A stretch of 64,000 nucleotides of DNA, from the NCBI GenBank assembly GCA_964019135.1, contig OZ025255.1, positions 6,634,001 through 6,698,000 on the forward strand, read 5' to 3'. Both the position numbers and the translations under genes were made by a program. Shown here one piece after another: positions 21,688-33,135 of the stretch (the first letter of the stretch is position 1; each line of letters begins with the position of its first letter). The notes beneath the pieces were generated by a model. It saw only the letters and a program-made list of their open reading frames with translations, made no database searches and was not told the DNA's origin. Origin of the DNA: Arenicola marina (taxonomy: Eukaryota; Annelida; Polychaeta; Arenicolidae).

Positions 21688-24600
21688 TCCTCTCTTTTTT
21701 TCTTTTTTTCTTTTTTTCCATTTATAACACCAGTCAATATGAATTATGCATAACTAATATTCCCACGTGAGTTGACGAATTGATCCTGAAACCTGTAACC
21801 TGAAACAATTAATGCGATATCAGGAATTACCAAAGAACTGGTCACTGCACTTAAGCACAGGTAATTCCAATAATGATACAAGAACACCATAATCTTTGAG
21901 TATATATTAAAGTTCAGTATTCATATATAGTCTTAGGCTATAGTATATCTCTCAGGTCTGTAGATCTGTCGACCGCTCCTCATCACGGCCACCACTTTCC
22001 GCCCTGACGTTGGTGACACGGACTGTGTAAAGCCAGACAGTGACTCTTTAGAACAATCAGTGATCGGTGAACGCTGACTCTCAACCATTGCTGGCTGCGA
22101 GGACATGTCGATGGTTTCTTGCGACGTAACTGATGTAGCGATGTCGCCGTTGTCGGACGTTTTAACGTCACCGATGTTAGTTGGCTGATCGACGTCAACA
22201 ACCCGTTCTCGTGTCTTTAGCAAGTGCTGACGGTTTCTTCGATAGTGAGTACCATATGGGTTTGACACCACATATGATCGTTTGTCGTGACTTGTTTCCA
22301 TGACCTTGACCGGTTCCCATGAACTTCCTCTTCTCATCCTGACAACTTCACCAGCATTCAGTTCTGGCAAAGTGAAAGTGTTTGTCAAAGTATTTTTCTG
22401 CTCTGACTGCTGACATTTCAAAGCACTGAGATAATCTTGAACAGAAGGAGTTTCAGGTTTAAGCAGCGATGGAATAATCGGTAACTTTGCCCTCAGCCTC
22501 CTTCCCATGAACAACTGAGCCGGGGAATGTCCGTTGATGACAGGAGTGTTCCGCAGTTCGAGGAGTGCGATGTATGGGTCTGAACCGCTGTGCAGGGCCT
22601 TGACTAGCATTTGCTTTACCGTCTGCACAGTTCGCTCGGCTGAGCCATTTGATCTAGGGAATCCAGGACTCGACGTTATGTCTTGAATGTTCCAGGATTT
22701 TACAAAAAGTTTGAACTCCTGACTGGCATATTCAGGACCATTGTCAGACACGATACAATCTGGAATACCATGCCTCGCAAAGATAGATTTCATATGTCGA
22801 ATGACAGTCAGTGATCTACAATTTTCCAGCTTTGCGATTTCAACGAATTTAGAGTAATAATTTACTACAAGCATGTAGGATTCTCCCTTGAAATGGAACG
22901 AATTTGAAGCAATCTTTTCCCAAGGGCGATCTGGCGGATCATGTGACTTTAGAGGTTGTTTCGGATTTTCATTTCTAAATGTACAACACGTGGGACATTT
23001 CAGAATCATATCCTCAATTTGTGAAGACATACCAGGCCAAAATATGACATCACGAGCGCGTTGTTTAGATTTTACTACTCCGAGGTGAGACTCATGAAGC
23101 TTTTGAAGCATTTCCTTTTTTTGATTTGTTGGGATTATCTGTCTTTGTCTTTGTCTTTGACCTTTGAACAGTAGACCGTCAAGACGTTATTTCATATCTG
23201 TAATCCCAATAGAGTCTCAGATTGCCAGATACACACTTTCGTTCATCAGGCCAACCTTTTTGTACAACATGTTTGAGCTCTTGTAGAACTTCATCATTGT
23301 CAGTATCAAGCTTGAGATCAATCAACTTCCCACTGGTAACAGGTAAGTGACTGAGCAAGTGGATTTCTGGAATGTCAATTTTGACTACATCTGCGAGGTA
23401 TGCTCTGCTCAGCAAATCAGCGACATACATTTCTTTCCCGCACTTATATTTAACACTCATTTGATACGGAAGCAATTTGAGGAACATTCTCTGTAGTCTT
23501 AACGGAGCGCGTAACAGCGGCTTTCCAAAGATTGACTCAAGAGGTTTGTGATCTGTTTCTACGCTAAACTCTCTCCCGTAGAGATACTGATGGAATTTTT
23601 GCGCGTATCGTTCTTGCGACTCAGTTAGCGCTTGAGACGCGTACGCGACCGGTTTACCGTCTTGCAATATGGCAGCACCTAGACCTTTACTGCTAGCATC
23701 GACAGTCAACACGACGGGTTTTGTTACATCATAGTATTGGACAACAGGTGCGCTTATGACCAGATCAACAATGTCAGAAAAACTACGCCTGTGGGTTTCA
23801 TCCCAACTCCACATTACATCCTTTCAACAAGTATCGCATTGGATAACTCAACTCTGACAAATTAGGGACGAACTTAGACAGATAGTTTACGAATCCCATG
23901 AAGGTTTTCAGTTCTTCTTTGTTACATGGCTCACTCATTTGGGATATGGCTTTAAATTTTTTTAAAGTCTGGTTTTAATTTATCTGTCAGTGTGTGTCCA
24001 ATGTAATCTAACTGGGACATCGAAATTTGACATTTTGCCTTGTTGTATTTGACGTTTTTCGACCTCGATATCTCTAAGACTTTCCTCAATTTCATGTCAT
24101 GTTCTGCCTGATTTTCTCCCCACACCAATACGTCATCTACGATATTGTCAACACCTTCTATGTGATCAAACAGTTGACCCATTTTCTTCTGGAAAACCTC
24201 ACCGGCTGAGGAAATACCGCATGGGAACCTTTTGAAGGAATATCTACCAAAGGGTGTATTAAAGGTACACAATTTGGAGCTCGACTCGTCCAAGTTTAAT
24301 CATCCAATAGCCTGAGCTGGCATCTAAGGTTGTAAACACTTTCGCATTTGGCATTCGAGACACCACTTCTTCGATAGTACGCATAGGGTGGTGTTCCCGT
24401 TTGATAGCCTTATTCATATGCTTTGGGTCCAAACATAGTCTCACGTCACCATTTTTCTTTTCAACGACAACGAGACTACTCACCCAATTTGTTGGATCAT
24501 TTTGAGGGACAATTATTTCACCTTTAACCATGGGATCTAATTCCGCCTTTACTCTTTCTCTGAGTGCGATTGGAACCTTACGCGGATGATCAACGTCCGG

Positions 24601-25921
24601 GTTAACAGATGGATCTACCTCAATGTGATGCGTGCCTTCAAGACAGCCAATGCCCTTGAACACATCACTGTATTCACTCACTAAATTGTGACTCTACTGA
24701 GTGCAGTCGTTTCACGAGTCCCATTTGCTCACTAGTACTGCTACCTATCACTGCAGGTACAGCTCCATTTACGACTTGAAACACGACGTCATAGACTTGA
24801 GTTTTGTACTCAACTGGTATTGTAACCTCTGCACTCGGTGTGAGTATTTCCAAAATAGCCTCTTAATTTAGACTGAGCGACTCGGGAAATTCCCTTTTCA
24901 CTTTGACTCAACTCATCATAAATACTCTTGGGAATGACATTACAACGAGCACCGGTGTCAATTTCGAAATTCCTGAGTACCCCGCCGAGCTTTAGCTCAA
25001 CAGACCATGAATACTCATCGCTCTGAGCATTTGTGTCTCTCTATAGAGCGCCAATGATGTACTCAGACTCAGAGTTCTCACATTCACTCACACTGTCGTT
25101 TGTTAGGAAGTGCACTCTCTTGTTTCCAGTTCTACACACTTTTGCAAACTGTCCAACTTTCGAACACTTGACACATTTTTTTCCATATGCAGGACACTGA
25201 CCTCTTACATGCATGTTCCCACAATAACCACATGTTTCGCTCGACTGGTTTTGTCTACGTCAACCATCTTTCGGATTTTGATAGTTACGTTTCGTTTCAG
25301 TTTGACTCTTCTGTCTTGTCTGCTTAACAGTGTTATTTCCTTTCACATTATCTGTTAAGTCTTTGATTTGACATTTAGACGTTTCACTTGCTCTACAAAT
25401 GTCAACAGCTTTAACCAAAGTCAAGTCTCTCTCTCTTAACAACCTTTCACGAAGCGCATTTTCAGCGACCCCGCAGACAATTTGATCTTTTATCAACGAC
25501 TCAGTTAATCTGTCAAACTCACATGTTTTAGACTTAGTTCTTAAGTCAGTGACAAACTGGTCAAAAGATTCACCGACGGTCTGCTCACGCGTGAAAAATG
25601 TATGTCTTTCATAGGTTACATTGGTCAAGGGTAGGCAATGTCTTTCAAAATTGTCTAGTAAGTTCTGTAAGACGTACGTTCCTTTCAGCCTCTGCTTCAA
25701 AAGTAAAGTTATGATAGACTTCCAGAGCCTCTTCACCAAGCACGTGTAAGAATAAAGCACATTGAAGTTCTTGCGGCTTACTGTCTCTTTCTGTGGCTTT
25801 TAGATATAATTCAAACGTTTGTCTGAATTTCTTCCAGTTCTCCGCAGTATTACCTTGCTAACTCAGCGGCGGTGGTGGTACCAAAGTTTCCATGCTCAAT
25901 TCCTGCTTACTTCTGACACCA

Positions 25922-26161
25922 TGTCGTGTTCGGATTGATGCCACGTGGTGTAAGCCGGCTCGCTGGACTGCTCGAGTCCCCAAAGACAACCAGAACCCTC
26001 GATGACCGTGTGGTAGACTGACTTTATTGTGCAGACCCCTCATTTATATATGCAGGCAATACGTGGTATCCCTCTATGTGATAATTGGTCACAAGTCATA
26101 CCCCTGGCGATTAACAGGAATTACAGTCATAATGCATCTAAGCATTCAAGCATACATTACA
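25922..26161 (-). repeat. Gypsy LTR (5' LTR by coding strand)
   Basis: A 240-bp partner of the left LTR. Just inside it, on the minus strand, the sequence TGGTGTCAGAAGTAAGC occupies the usual primer-binding-site position for a tRNA primer. I do not assign the tRNA. Confidence 0.92.
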
Positions 26162-26646
26162 ACAATAACATTTACCACTGAGAGAGCTGTTCATATCAGG
26201 CTCGCCCTTATGTAATTAGCTTGTTCTGTGAATGTTTCGTTACCACAGCGGTGTTCATAGAGGCGAAAAATATTTCTCTTGAACTCTTGCATTCCTTTTG
26301 CTAGTTGCCGCAGAGCTGGGTTCTGAATACCAAGATAACCCTTGCCTTGCAAGCACCCGCCACCAGATACTCAATAAACTGCCCGAAACAGGTTGGGGTA
26401 TGTATAGGATGTTTTTGACAATAACATTTAACACTGAGAGAGCTGTTCATATCAGGCTCGCCCTAATGTAACAAGCTTGGTCTGTGAATGTTTCGTTATT
26501 ACAGTGTTCATAGAGGCAAAACATATTTCTCTTGAACTCATGCATTCCGTTTGCTAGTTGCCGCATAAGAGAGTTTTATAATTTAGGCCGAATCTTTGTA
26601 AATAATTTTGAAGTATAGCTTTCTTTGACACCACTTTATCGATTAT

Positions 26647-26799
26647 GACAGATTCAGAGTCCGATTGTATCCCGGGAAGTGCCAGTGAGAGTGAAAGTGA
26701 CAGTGATGCGGAAGCTCAACTCGGTACTACAAAACTTCTCTCATTGCTTGAATGGCAGGCTTTCAATCTAAGTCGGTTGGAACACATGTTTGCATAGAG
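26647..26799 (+). CDS. Possible acidic first exon (unknown)
   Basis: This short frame opens MTDSESDCIPGSASESESDS and ends at a TGA-free stop near 26797, about 50 residues. The Ser-Asp/Glu-rich opening after a Met looks like the start of a nuclear or transposase protein, but no downstream partner exon was identified. It lies between repeats of the 250-bp family. It could be chance; not recognised. Confidence 0.2.
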
Positions 26800-27606
26800 T
26801 GGGTAATTTTAAATATCCATATTCAATAATAAGGCTATTTCGTCACAGATTGTTCTGAAGACCAAGATAACCCAACCGTATCATGGGAGGATCCCATTAA
26901 TTCCCAACTCTGATGTCAGTCTTTCATTTACTGCTCCTATTTGATGGCTTTAAATATACCGGTTCACACAATGAGTGATATGCTTCAAGTTAAGTGCCTT
27001 TCTTTTCAAGGATAAAAGACGTCTTAGAAAACAACCAATGACTATATTACGAGAAGATTTCTTTTAAGCTGCTTCTTTAATTAAATTTATTCAATCAATT
27101 TCAATTCTGCCCTCTATCTTCATAAATTGAAGGCACAACTCGATTTCGGCTGCTCGGAAAGAAGAAGCGAAAGCTGGGTAATTTAAGTAAATGTGTAGTT
27201 ACAATTTAAGCTCTAACGAGTTACAAGTATGCACGTTTAAAATTATATTGCGATCTTATTGTCACAGTAGATCCCACTTGATATATCCCGAACGGCTAAG
27301 TATCAGTATATTTTGCATATGATTCTTAACATGAGAGAAAATTTATATTACAGTCATATTAATATCAAATGATAAATTATAGGAAAGGGTGATGTAGTAC
27401 TACATTGTAACTTTGTGTGTGTTTCTTGTTTGATACAAAAACACGACCATGTGCATTGCTATTTCACAGGAAGAGCCCGTCATCTATTCTTTAGTAATCC
27501 ACGTACATCATTATCACCAGGCGTTATAACGGCCCTGGCCTAAACATAGAAATATGTCACATACATGAAACCTTCATGCTCTACTAGAGGAATATTTTTC
27601 CTTTTG

Positions 27607-28122
27607 CAGATATGTATGGCGACCAAATAACACATGACCCAGGTAATTGTTAGAGGATCAAGAATCAATATGTTTTATTCACTATTATACCATGACAGAT
27701 AATTCATATTACAAATATGTTACATAAGAAACATGAATCTAGGGCTTGAATTTGTAGCAGTGTAGACTAACACTAAAACTTCATTGACTAGAAGAGAAAT
27801 ACGTTTTTTGACAGATATGTCTGGCGACCAGCGCAGAGAACAGAATAATGTTTCACCTGACACAGGTAATTGTCAAGCTATGGAAAAGAAGTTTACATCC
27901 AGTGCATGCACGAAGTTCAGGACTAAGTTTCATTAAAAGACCGTAAGTTGGAATAAGACAGCTTTCCTTGCCGAATGACACAGAGTCATCACGGTTACGT
28001 AAGGAGGATTGATGCATTGGCGTCGTATTATTAATATCACGAAGACCTGACAGCCTGCTAAGCACTCACAAGTGAATGATTTATTTCCAGTTGGCGAGAA
28101 AGATTGTCAAAGTTAGACCACA
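27607..28122 (+). other. Possible series of duplicated mini-exons
   Basis: Three short blocks have splice-like borders: ~27611-27641 (TGGCGACCAAATAACACATG, then CAG|GTAATTG), ~27817-27868 (TGGCGACCAGCGCAGAGAAC, same donor) and ~28092-28121 (after TTTCCAG). The first two share ATATGT.TGGCGACCA and the donor CAG|GTAATTG. They could be small exons of an unrecognised gene or a repeated non-coding unit. Confidence 0.25.
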
Positions 28123-30530
28123 GTAAGTACAGTTGACTGAATTTAAAGTTGGAGAAGAATTTCCTAACTGTTGTACGTTTTGTTTACTATCATACAATTA
28201 GAATCTGAGAAAAAAATGTCCTGTTTGGGAAAGTATAAGATCATGTTTCCGGTTTATGGACGGGAGAGAATTATGGAGGCTATAGTACTGGTCTGTGCCA
28301 GGTCAGTGCCAGGTCAGCTTTCACTGGGTGGAAACGATAGTGCGCATAGCTATCTAACAACATCGTAATCGTAATGAACTGCGAAAGCAGACTGACTGTA
28401 TCTAAGGCCAATCACATGTTTCGTATAATAAATATTCGGTATTCCATCATCTATAGGGGCCGCCCCGATAACTCATGGAGCCCTGACCACCTAAGAGCCT
28501 AACGTGGCTCGGTGGGTGTGTGGTCGCAGAGTAGGCGTTACCCCGGGGACATGGCTCCGCTCTTCCCTTATTTCTCCCATTGACGCGATATGACCAGCGT
28601 CGTCCTGAATATGCAACCAACCCAATCCATCCTTTATACGTTGCACCAGCATAAATACATATGCGACCAGCGCAGTGGTCAGTCACCCAGTGCACAATGC
28701 CGCACAGACCAGTAAAACTCGACCACCCGCGTTGTTTGAAACATATATGTGTGTTTATATCTGCCACCAAGGCTGACAGCGCTATAGAAAGAGACAATGG
28801 GCGATGGTGAGTTGTTTATAATTTCAGCAACTCAAGTTTCATATCAACATTTTGCTCACAAAGAAGCATTGCCAGGTGCCCATTTTTGAGAAACAAAACA
28901 TGATAACAATACCTATGTCTTCCTCCTTAGATGGCCACATCGAAACTTCATGTGCAAGACTTTCAGATACCACAATTATTATTATACATAACACAGATAT
29001 ATAAAACACTATTAACATTTTTCAAGCAAACTGTTTAAACCCTTTGTTCTAGTTGTATTATACTATGCTTCAATTGTGATATCCTTCTTAAATTATGAAG
29101 AACGCCGTCGCTTTACGGTTGTCGACTGAACACCGACTGCAATAATTCATTTGTGCGCCGCGCGAGATTGAAAAACCGAAACGCAAACGTATCGGCGCTA
29201 ACGAATCGGGATGCGTGTCAGTGGCGCGGTGCCAACGTAGTGCAATAAGTCTCTGATATCCATTTGAAACAGTCTGTCAGTCGCTTTGCCCACGGCAGCG
29301 GTGTCTCGAGGGTCAAATTTTAAACATGTACGACAAACACTGTTATCTATCTGCATGCAAAGATAAGTGCGGGAAGGTTCTGGTGACATTGGTATAACAC
29401 TCTTGCTTTTGCACCTCCTCAGATATCTTTGGGGTATGAGATATTTCGATCGGTATTAACTTTGGTCAAGTTTGTCACCTTATTTATCAGAGATCTCTCA
29501 TAAAATATGTGTACATTGGTAAAGTTCATCAATCAGCACTCATACATACACTGATGCCAGATTGAAATTCAATTTCATTAATAATTAATCAAAAGCATCA
29601 TTGTTCAATTCATTTACATATTAGTAAACAAATCGGCTAGTTTACTTCCATGTCAGTTTGATTGCCTATCAATGCGCCATTTGTGATTCCACTCATTCCG
29701 TTTGCAAAGTCATCTGCATAACTACAATGAGGATCGAACAAGGCGTTCATGTCATTTCTACGAAATATTCTGGAATTCATTATTTAGGCAGAAAATAAAT
29801 GGCTGTATAAATATAGTTGATGAATGTTTAATTTCTCCCTCCGGACACTGTGTGTGGAGAGGGCGGAATGGTGGGGGGGGGGGGCTAGTGGATTTTCGAG
29901 GAATACAGAGACTGCTAAAACGGATAGCGATAAATAAATTGGGTTCGCGTTGACCCAAGATTATACAATTCATGATTTCCAAAACATCCCATGCAACTTA
30001 AATATTCACGCATCTCTTAGAATACATATTTGAGACATGTGTTTACTGAATTGTAGTCTAGTGAAATAAAGTTCATAATGTAAAGATTAACAGATAACTC
30101 GTCACTCTCTGAATGACGCCCTGGGCCATGCTGACTTACGGACTCTCATTGCATGCACGGACTGCCAGTGCGACATGGCTTGGATGCCTGATTGATGGAC
30201 CGAGGGAGAGGTATGGCTGGTGGGTTTTTTTTGCAACACGCTCGGGAATGGTGGACAGGCCGATGAACCAAAGAGGTAAATTTCGTGGCAAACACCGTAT
30301 ATATGGACATATACCGGTGGTAAAGAAACCAGCCAACACCATAAACAAGACAGCCGTAGGCTGAGGTACTGACAGAAGTGACTTCATCTTCAGATCACCG
30401 TTCATGCGCCGAAAATATGGTACAGGCGATGACATGCAGAAACACATATACTATAAGCTGATTTTGCCTCATGCTGACTACATGATGCCTTCAGTGGGCA
30501 TATTTGGTTAAACAGCTCCTTGAACGAACA
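28123..30530. other. Gene-free stretch
   Basis: I see no recognisable gene. The minus frame at 28447-28797 (116 codons) lies in GC-richer sequence but shows no domain. A G-run sits at ~29872-29883. Two overlapping opposite frames near 30113-30447 are likewise uninformative. Confidence 0.45.
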
Positions 30531-30534
30531 ACGT

Positions 30535-30770
30535 GGGCTAAATAGCGCTATTAAAGGGGCAAATTGGAATAATTACGGTCTTCAGCGGCCAATTTGGGAT
30601 AAACATGGCCTTCAATGGCCAATTTGGGCTCAATAACGCCGATATCCGAAGGCGTTCTAGCCCACACTGCCCACTGAAAGCCGTATTGGGCTCGCTGAAA
30701 GCGCAATTTGGCCCAAATTGGACCTCTACGATGCGGATGCTGGAATAGCACAATCTAACGGCTGCTGTTC
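30535..30770. repeat. Degenerate ~30-bp repeat array
   Basis: About seven copies of a loose unit around GGCCAATTTGGGATAAACAT and CAATTTGGGCTCAATAACGC. The same motif returns at 32936-33135 and at ~7625-7725, so all three belong to one dispersed family. The two open minus-strand frames here are by-products of the periodicity. Confidence 0.7.
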
Positions 30771-31810
30771 AACGCGGGCTGTTTTCCCAGATAGAGGGCG
30801 CCATTTTGAGTGAATTCGGCCAAATCCCGACTTTCTACGTGTGCTTGGTCCCGCCCTAATGCCTGTTCTCGGACTCGTCATTGCTAAATTACGGAGCCCT
30901 CTAGCGTCAAAACTAAGCGTGCTAGGCTAGAAGCGAATGCGGATTCCTCACCAAAGTCGACGTTTGCCCGTCCTTCGAAACCAGTCCCGACTCTCCAGCG
31001 TCGCTATTAAGCAAACGGCGGCCATCGCAAAGCAGAGGCAGTGCCGGTCGATATCGCCGTTGACTCATAATGGGAGCCTCGGCAAAGGGGGGTGCACCTC
31101 TTGCGAGCGCTCTAGCGGCCAAACTAAGCGTCCTAGAGCAATTCTATCGCCATTTACCATAACCTTACATTGGCCTCTCGCTTCATGCCAAATCTGGCAT
31201 ATATTAACCGAGTGATGGCCCTTTGAACGTCGAAACGCCACAAAAGTCCCATGGGAGAAATGCCGTCGGCCCTGCAACCGGAAGTAAGATAGGAACGTAT
31301 CGCTTTTACTTTGCAGCTATACGAGGAACCACTTTGCCTACAAAATGACGCTACTCCCGTATTTTTATGATTTGTTTCCGATTTTTGACGATTTTTAGTA
31401 AGTACTGAAAGTGGGAGGCTGGTGATTTTGAATTTTTGATATGCAATGGTGCATATGGCTTTCCATAGTACCTAATTACGGCGGAGTAATGCTATATACC
31501 CTCAAGTAGTTCCGTTTTCATTGCCTAATTACCTAATGACGGGTTCGTTTAGAGCGCGGTTTGAAGCATTAACACTTGCTACCACACGTCGAAGTATCGT
31601 CGTAAACATGTTTCGTTGGGGTTTGAGTCGATATAAAGATTGAGGCGGAAGCGTGGGGTGATGCGGTAGACCTTATGGAAGGCCGATATCAGGATATTGT
31701 GGGGAAAACTACATTTTGAAAGCTATACTTTTACGAATATTGTCAACGCCCGAAAATGCGCGACCCGGCCTTTGGACATGAATCACATGCGACGGTCCAA
31801 CGTTAACGCT
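30771..31810. repeat. Decayed dispersed repeat, multiple fragments
   Basis: Segments recur elsewhere in the window. GTAAGATAGGAACGTA with TTTCCGATTTTT (31285-31400) matches 34605-34725. AACTAAGCGT.CTAG occurs near 30912 and 31120. The stretch 31410-31510 matches ~7900-8000 in reverse complement. No protein is coded. This looks like an old non-autonomous DNA element or elements. Confidence 0.55.
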
Positions 31811-31905
31811 GTCTGGCTGGCTCAGTGGCTATAGCGTTGGACTTCGGATCCAAAGGTCGCGCGTTCGATCCCGACTTGGTGCATGCCATTTTTTTTTTTT
31901 TTTCG
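31811..31905 (+). repeat. tRNA-derived (SINE-like) sequence, Arg-like
   Basis: An A box (TGGCTCAGTGG, 31818-31828), an anticodon arm TTGGA-CTTCGGA-TCCAA with a TCG anticodon, and a B box (GCGTTCGATCC) appear at tRNA spacing, followed by a run of about 15 T. The T-stem and acceptor stem do not pair properly, so this is a tRNA-derived repeat or pseudo-tRNA, not a working tRNA-Arg gene. Confidence 0.65.
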
Positions 31906-32270
31906 TTTTACTGAACAAAATTTAAATCAAAACAATGATTCGGCTTCAGGGCGTCATTTTGTTAAGCACTGTGGCTATAGGTTACCATCTTTAACCAAAG
32001 GACAAATCCTGGTGCTATTTGACGAAGGGACAGTCATGTGAAGTACGCGACAACACATTTGTCCCAGCATAAGAGCGAGCACGATGAACGGCTTTAACAT
32101 GGGAATTCCCATAGAGAAATGCCGTCGTAGGCCTTATGCATGTTATGGTATGTATGTATAATATTTGCTTATGATAATAAATATGTAACATTGTATCCCT
32201 CATTGCTTTCATGCACATGGTAAGCATTTGATGGATATTGTAGCCGCCTCACCGTATGGACACTAGTGGA
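31906..32270. other. Gene-free stretch
   Basis: No gene was recognised. The sequence GAATTCCCATAGAGAAATGC near 32101 echoes copies at ~31250 and ~34571, so part of it belongs to the dispersed repeat family. Confidence 0.4.
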
Positions 32271-32274
32271 TCTC

Positions 32275-32425
32275 AAAAGACAAATCTGGATTTGAGGGGT
32301 CAAATCTGGGTCTCAGAAGTCAAATCTGGATATCAGAGGTCAAATCTGGATCTGAGGGGTCAAATTGGGATATCAGGGGTCAATTAGTGCATTCAGTTGA
32401 CAAGTTGGGTCAAATAAAGGTCTCA
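32275..32425. repeat. 20-bp minisatellite
   Basis: Six to seven copies of CAAATCTGGATCTGAGGGGT with drift. It is adjacent to, and shares the AAAT.TGG theme with, the next two arrays. Confidence 0.8.
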
Positions 32426-32629
32426 GCGGGCAAAATAGAGTTTTGGTGAGTAAATTTGGCTAAGTAGGCCATTACACATACAATTTGGCCCAAATAGAGC
32501 TTTTAAGGCATAATTTGAGGTAAATATATAGAGCTTTCGGCGGGCCAAATATAGCCTTCAGAGAGCAATTCAGCATAGTTGGCGGCTTTGGAGAGCAACT
32601 TATGCCCAATAGAGCTTGCTGTTGACAAA

Positions 32630-32935
32630 ATAGAATAGAGCTTTCTGTTGGTAAAATGGAGCTTTCTGTTGGCAAAATGGAGCTTTCTGTTGACAAAATA
32701 GCGCTTTCTGTTGGCAAAATGGAGCTTTCTGGTGCCAAAATGGAGCTTTCTGTTGACAAAATAGCGCTTTCTTGTGGCAAAATGGAGCTTTCTGCTGATA
32801 AAATAGAGCCTTTTTATTGGCAAACCAGCTTTCTGGTGACAAAATCGAGCTTTCTGTTGCCAAAATGGAGCTTTTTGTTGGCAAAATAGGGCTTTCTGGT
32901 GGCAAAATGGAGCTTTTAGTTCAAAAATTAGAGCT
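32630..32935. repeat. 21-bp minisatellite
   Basis: About fourteen copies of GCAAAATGGAGCTTTCTGTTG and variants. Because 21 is divisible by three, every strand and frame lacking a stop in one unit stays open. This accounts for several long but meaningless reading frames on both strands (up to 188 codons). Confidence 0.92.
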
Positions 32936-33135
32936 TTCGGCGGGCAATTTGAGCTAAATATCGGACATAACGGGCAATTTGGGCTAAATAGCGAATATAT
33001 CCGGTCATTTGAGCTGAACAGCGCATATATGGGGGCAATGTTGGATAAACAGCGCCTATACGGGGACAATTCGGGCTAAACAGCGCGCATCACGGGAAAT
33101 GTGAGCCAAATAGCGCATTCATCCGACAACGTGCG
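32936..33135. repeat. ~29-bp repeat array
   Basis: About six copies of a unit like GGGCAATTTGGGCTAAATAG plus CGCATATA. It continues directly from the 21-bp array, and its GCAATTT.AGCT core overlaps that unit in sequence. The two probably derive from one ancestral repeat that changed unit length. Confidence 0.75.

Larger units (their letters stand above)
21448..26161 (-). mobile_element. Fossil Ty3/Gypsy LTR retrotransposon
   Basis: The element is minus-oriented and 4.7 kb long, with two 240-bp LTRs, TG...CA on the + strand and a 5-bp target duplication ACAAT (21443-21447 and 26162-26166). Both ends are whole. Parts on the minus strand, in order: gag with a CCHC zinc-knuckle region (~25100-25860), protease/RT (~24260-24850), RT to RNase H (~23180-24290), and integrase with a chromatin-side tail (21933-23111). 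A purine-rich tract borders the left LTR (21688-21720). The internal coding region is broken, with several interruptions (about four to six). By hand the LTRs differ at about ten of 240 sites (~96% identity), so the insertion is moderately young but inactive. Clade within Metaviridae not resolved. Confidence 0.9.
21292..26575. repeat. ~250-bp tandem duplication hosting the Gypsy fossil
   Basis: A ~250-bp unit (with AAACTGCCCGAAACAGGTTG and GAGAGAGCTGTTCATATCAG) occurs twice in tandem. One copy is split by the Gypsy element, with its left part at ~21335-21447 and its right part from 26162. The second copy is at ~26320-26575. A leading segment (GGCTATTTCGTCACAGATTG) recurs again at ~26803-26872. 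The duplication predates the Gypsy insertion. Confidence 0.8.

Noticed and set aside
28447-28797. 116-codon minus-strand frame as a gene
   Set aside because: No recognised motif, no splice support; GC-rich composition explains the open frame.
31811-31882. Functional tRNA-Arg gene
   Set aside because: A and B boxes and an anticodon arm are present, but the T-stem and acceptor stem do not pair.
32503-33069. Long minus-strand frame (188 codons) and several overlapping frames
   Set aside because: Produced by the 21-bp minisatellite, whose period keeps several frames open; the translation is a repeated short word with no domain.
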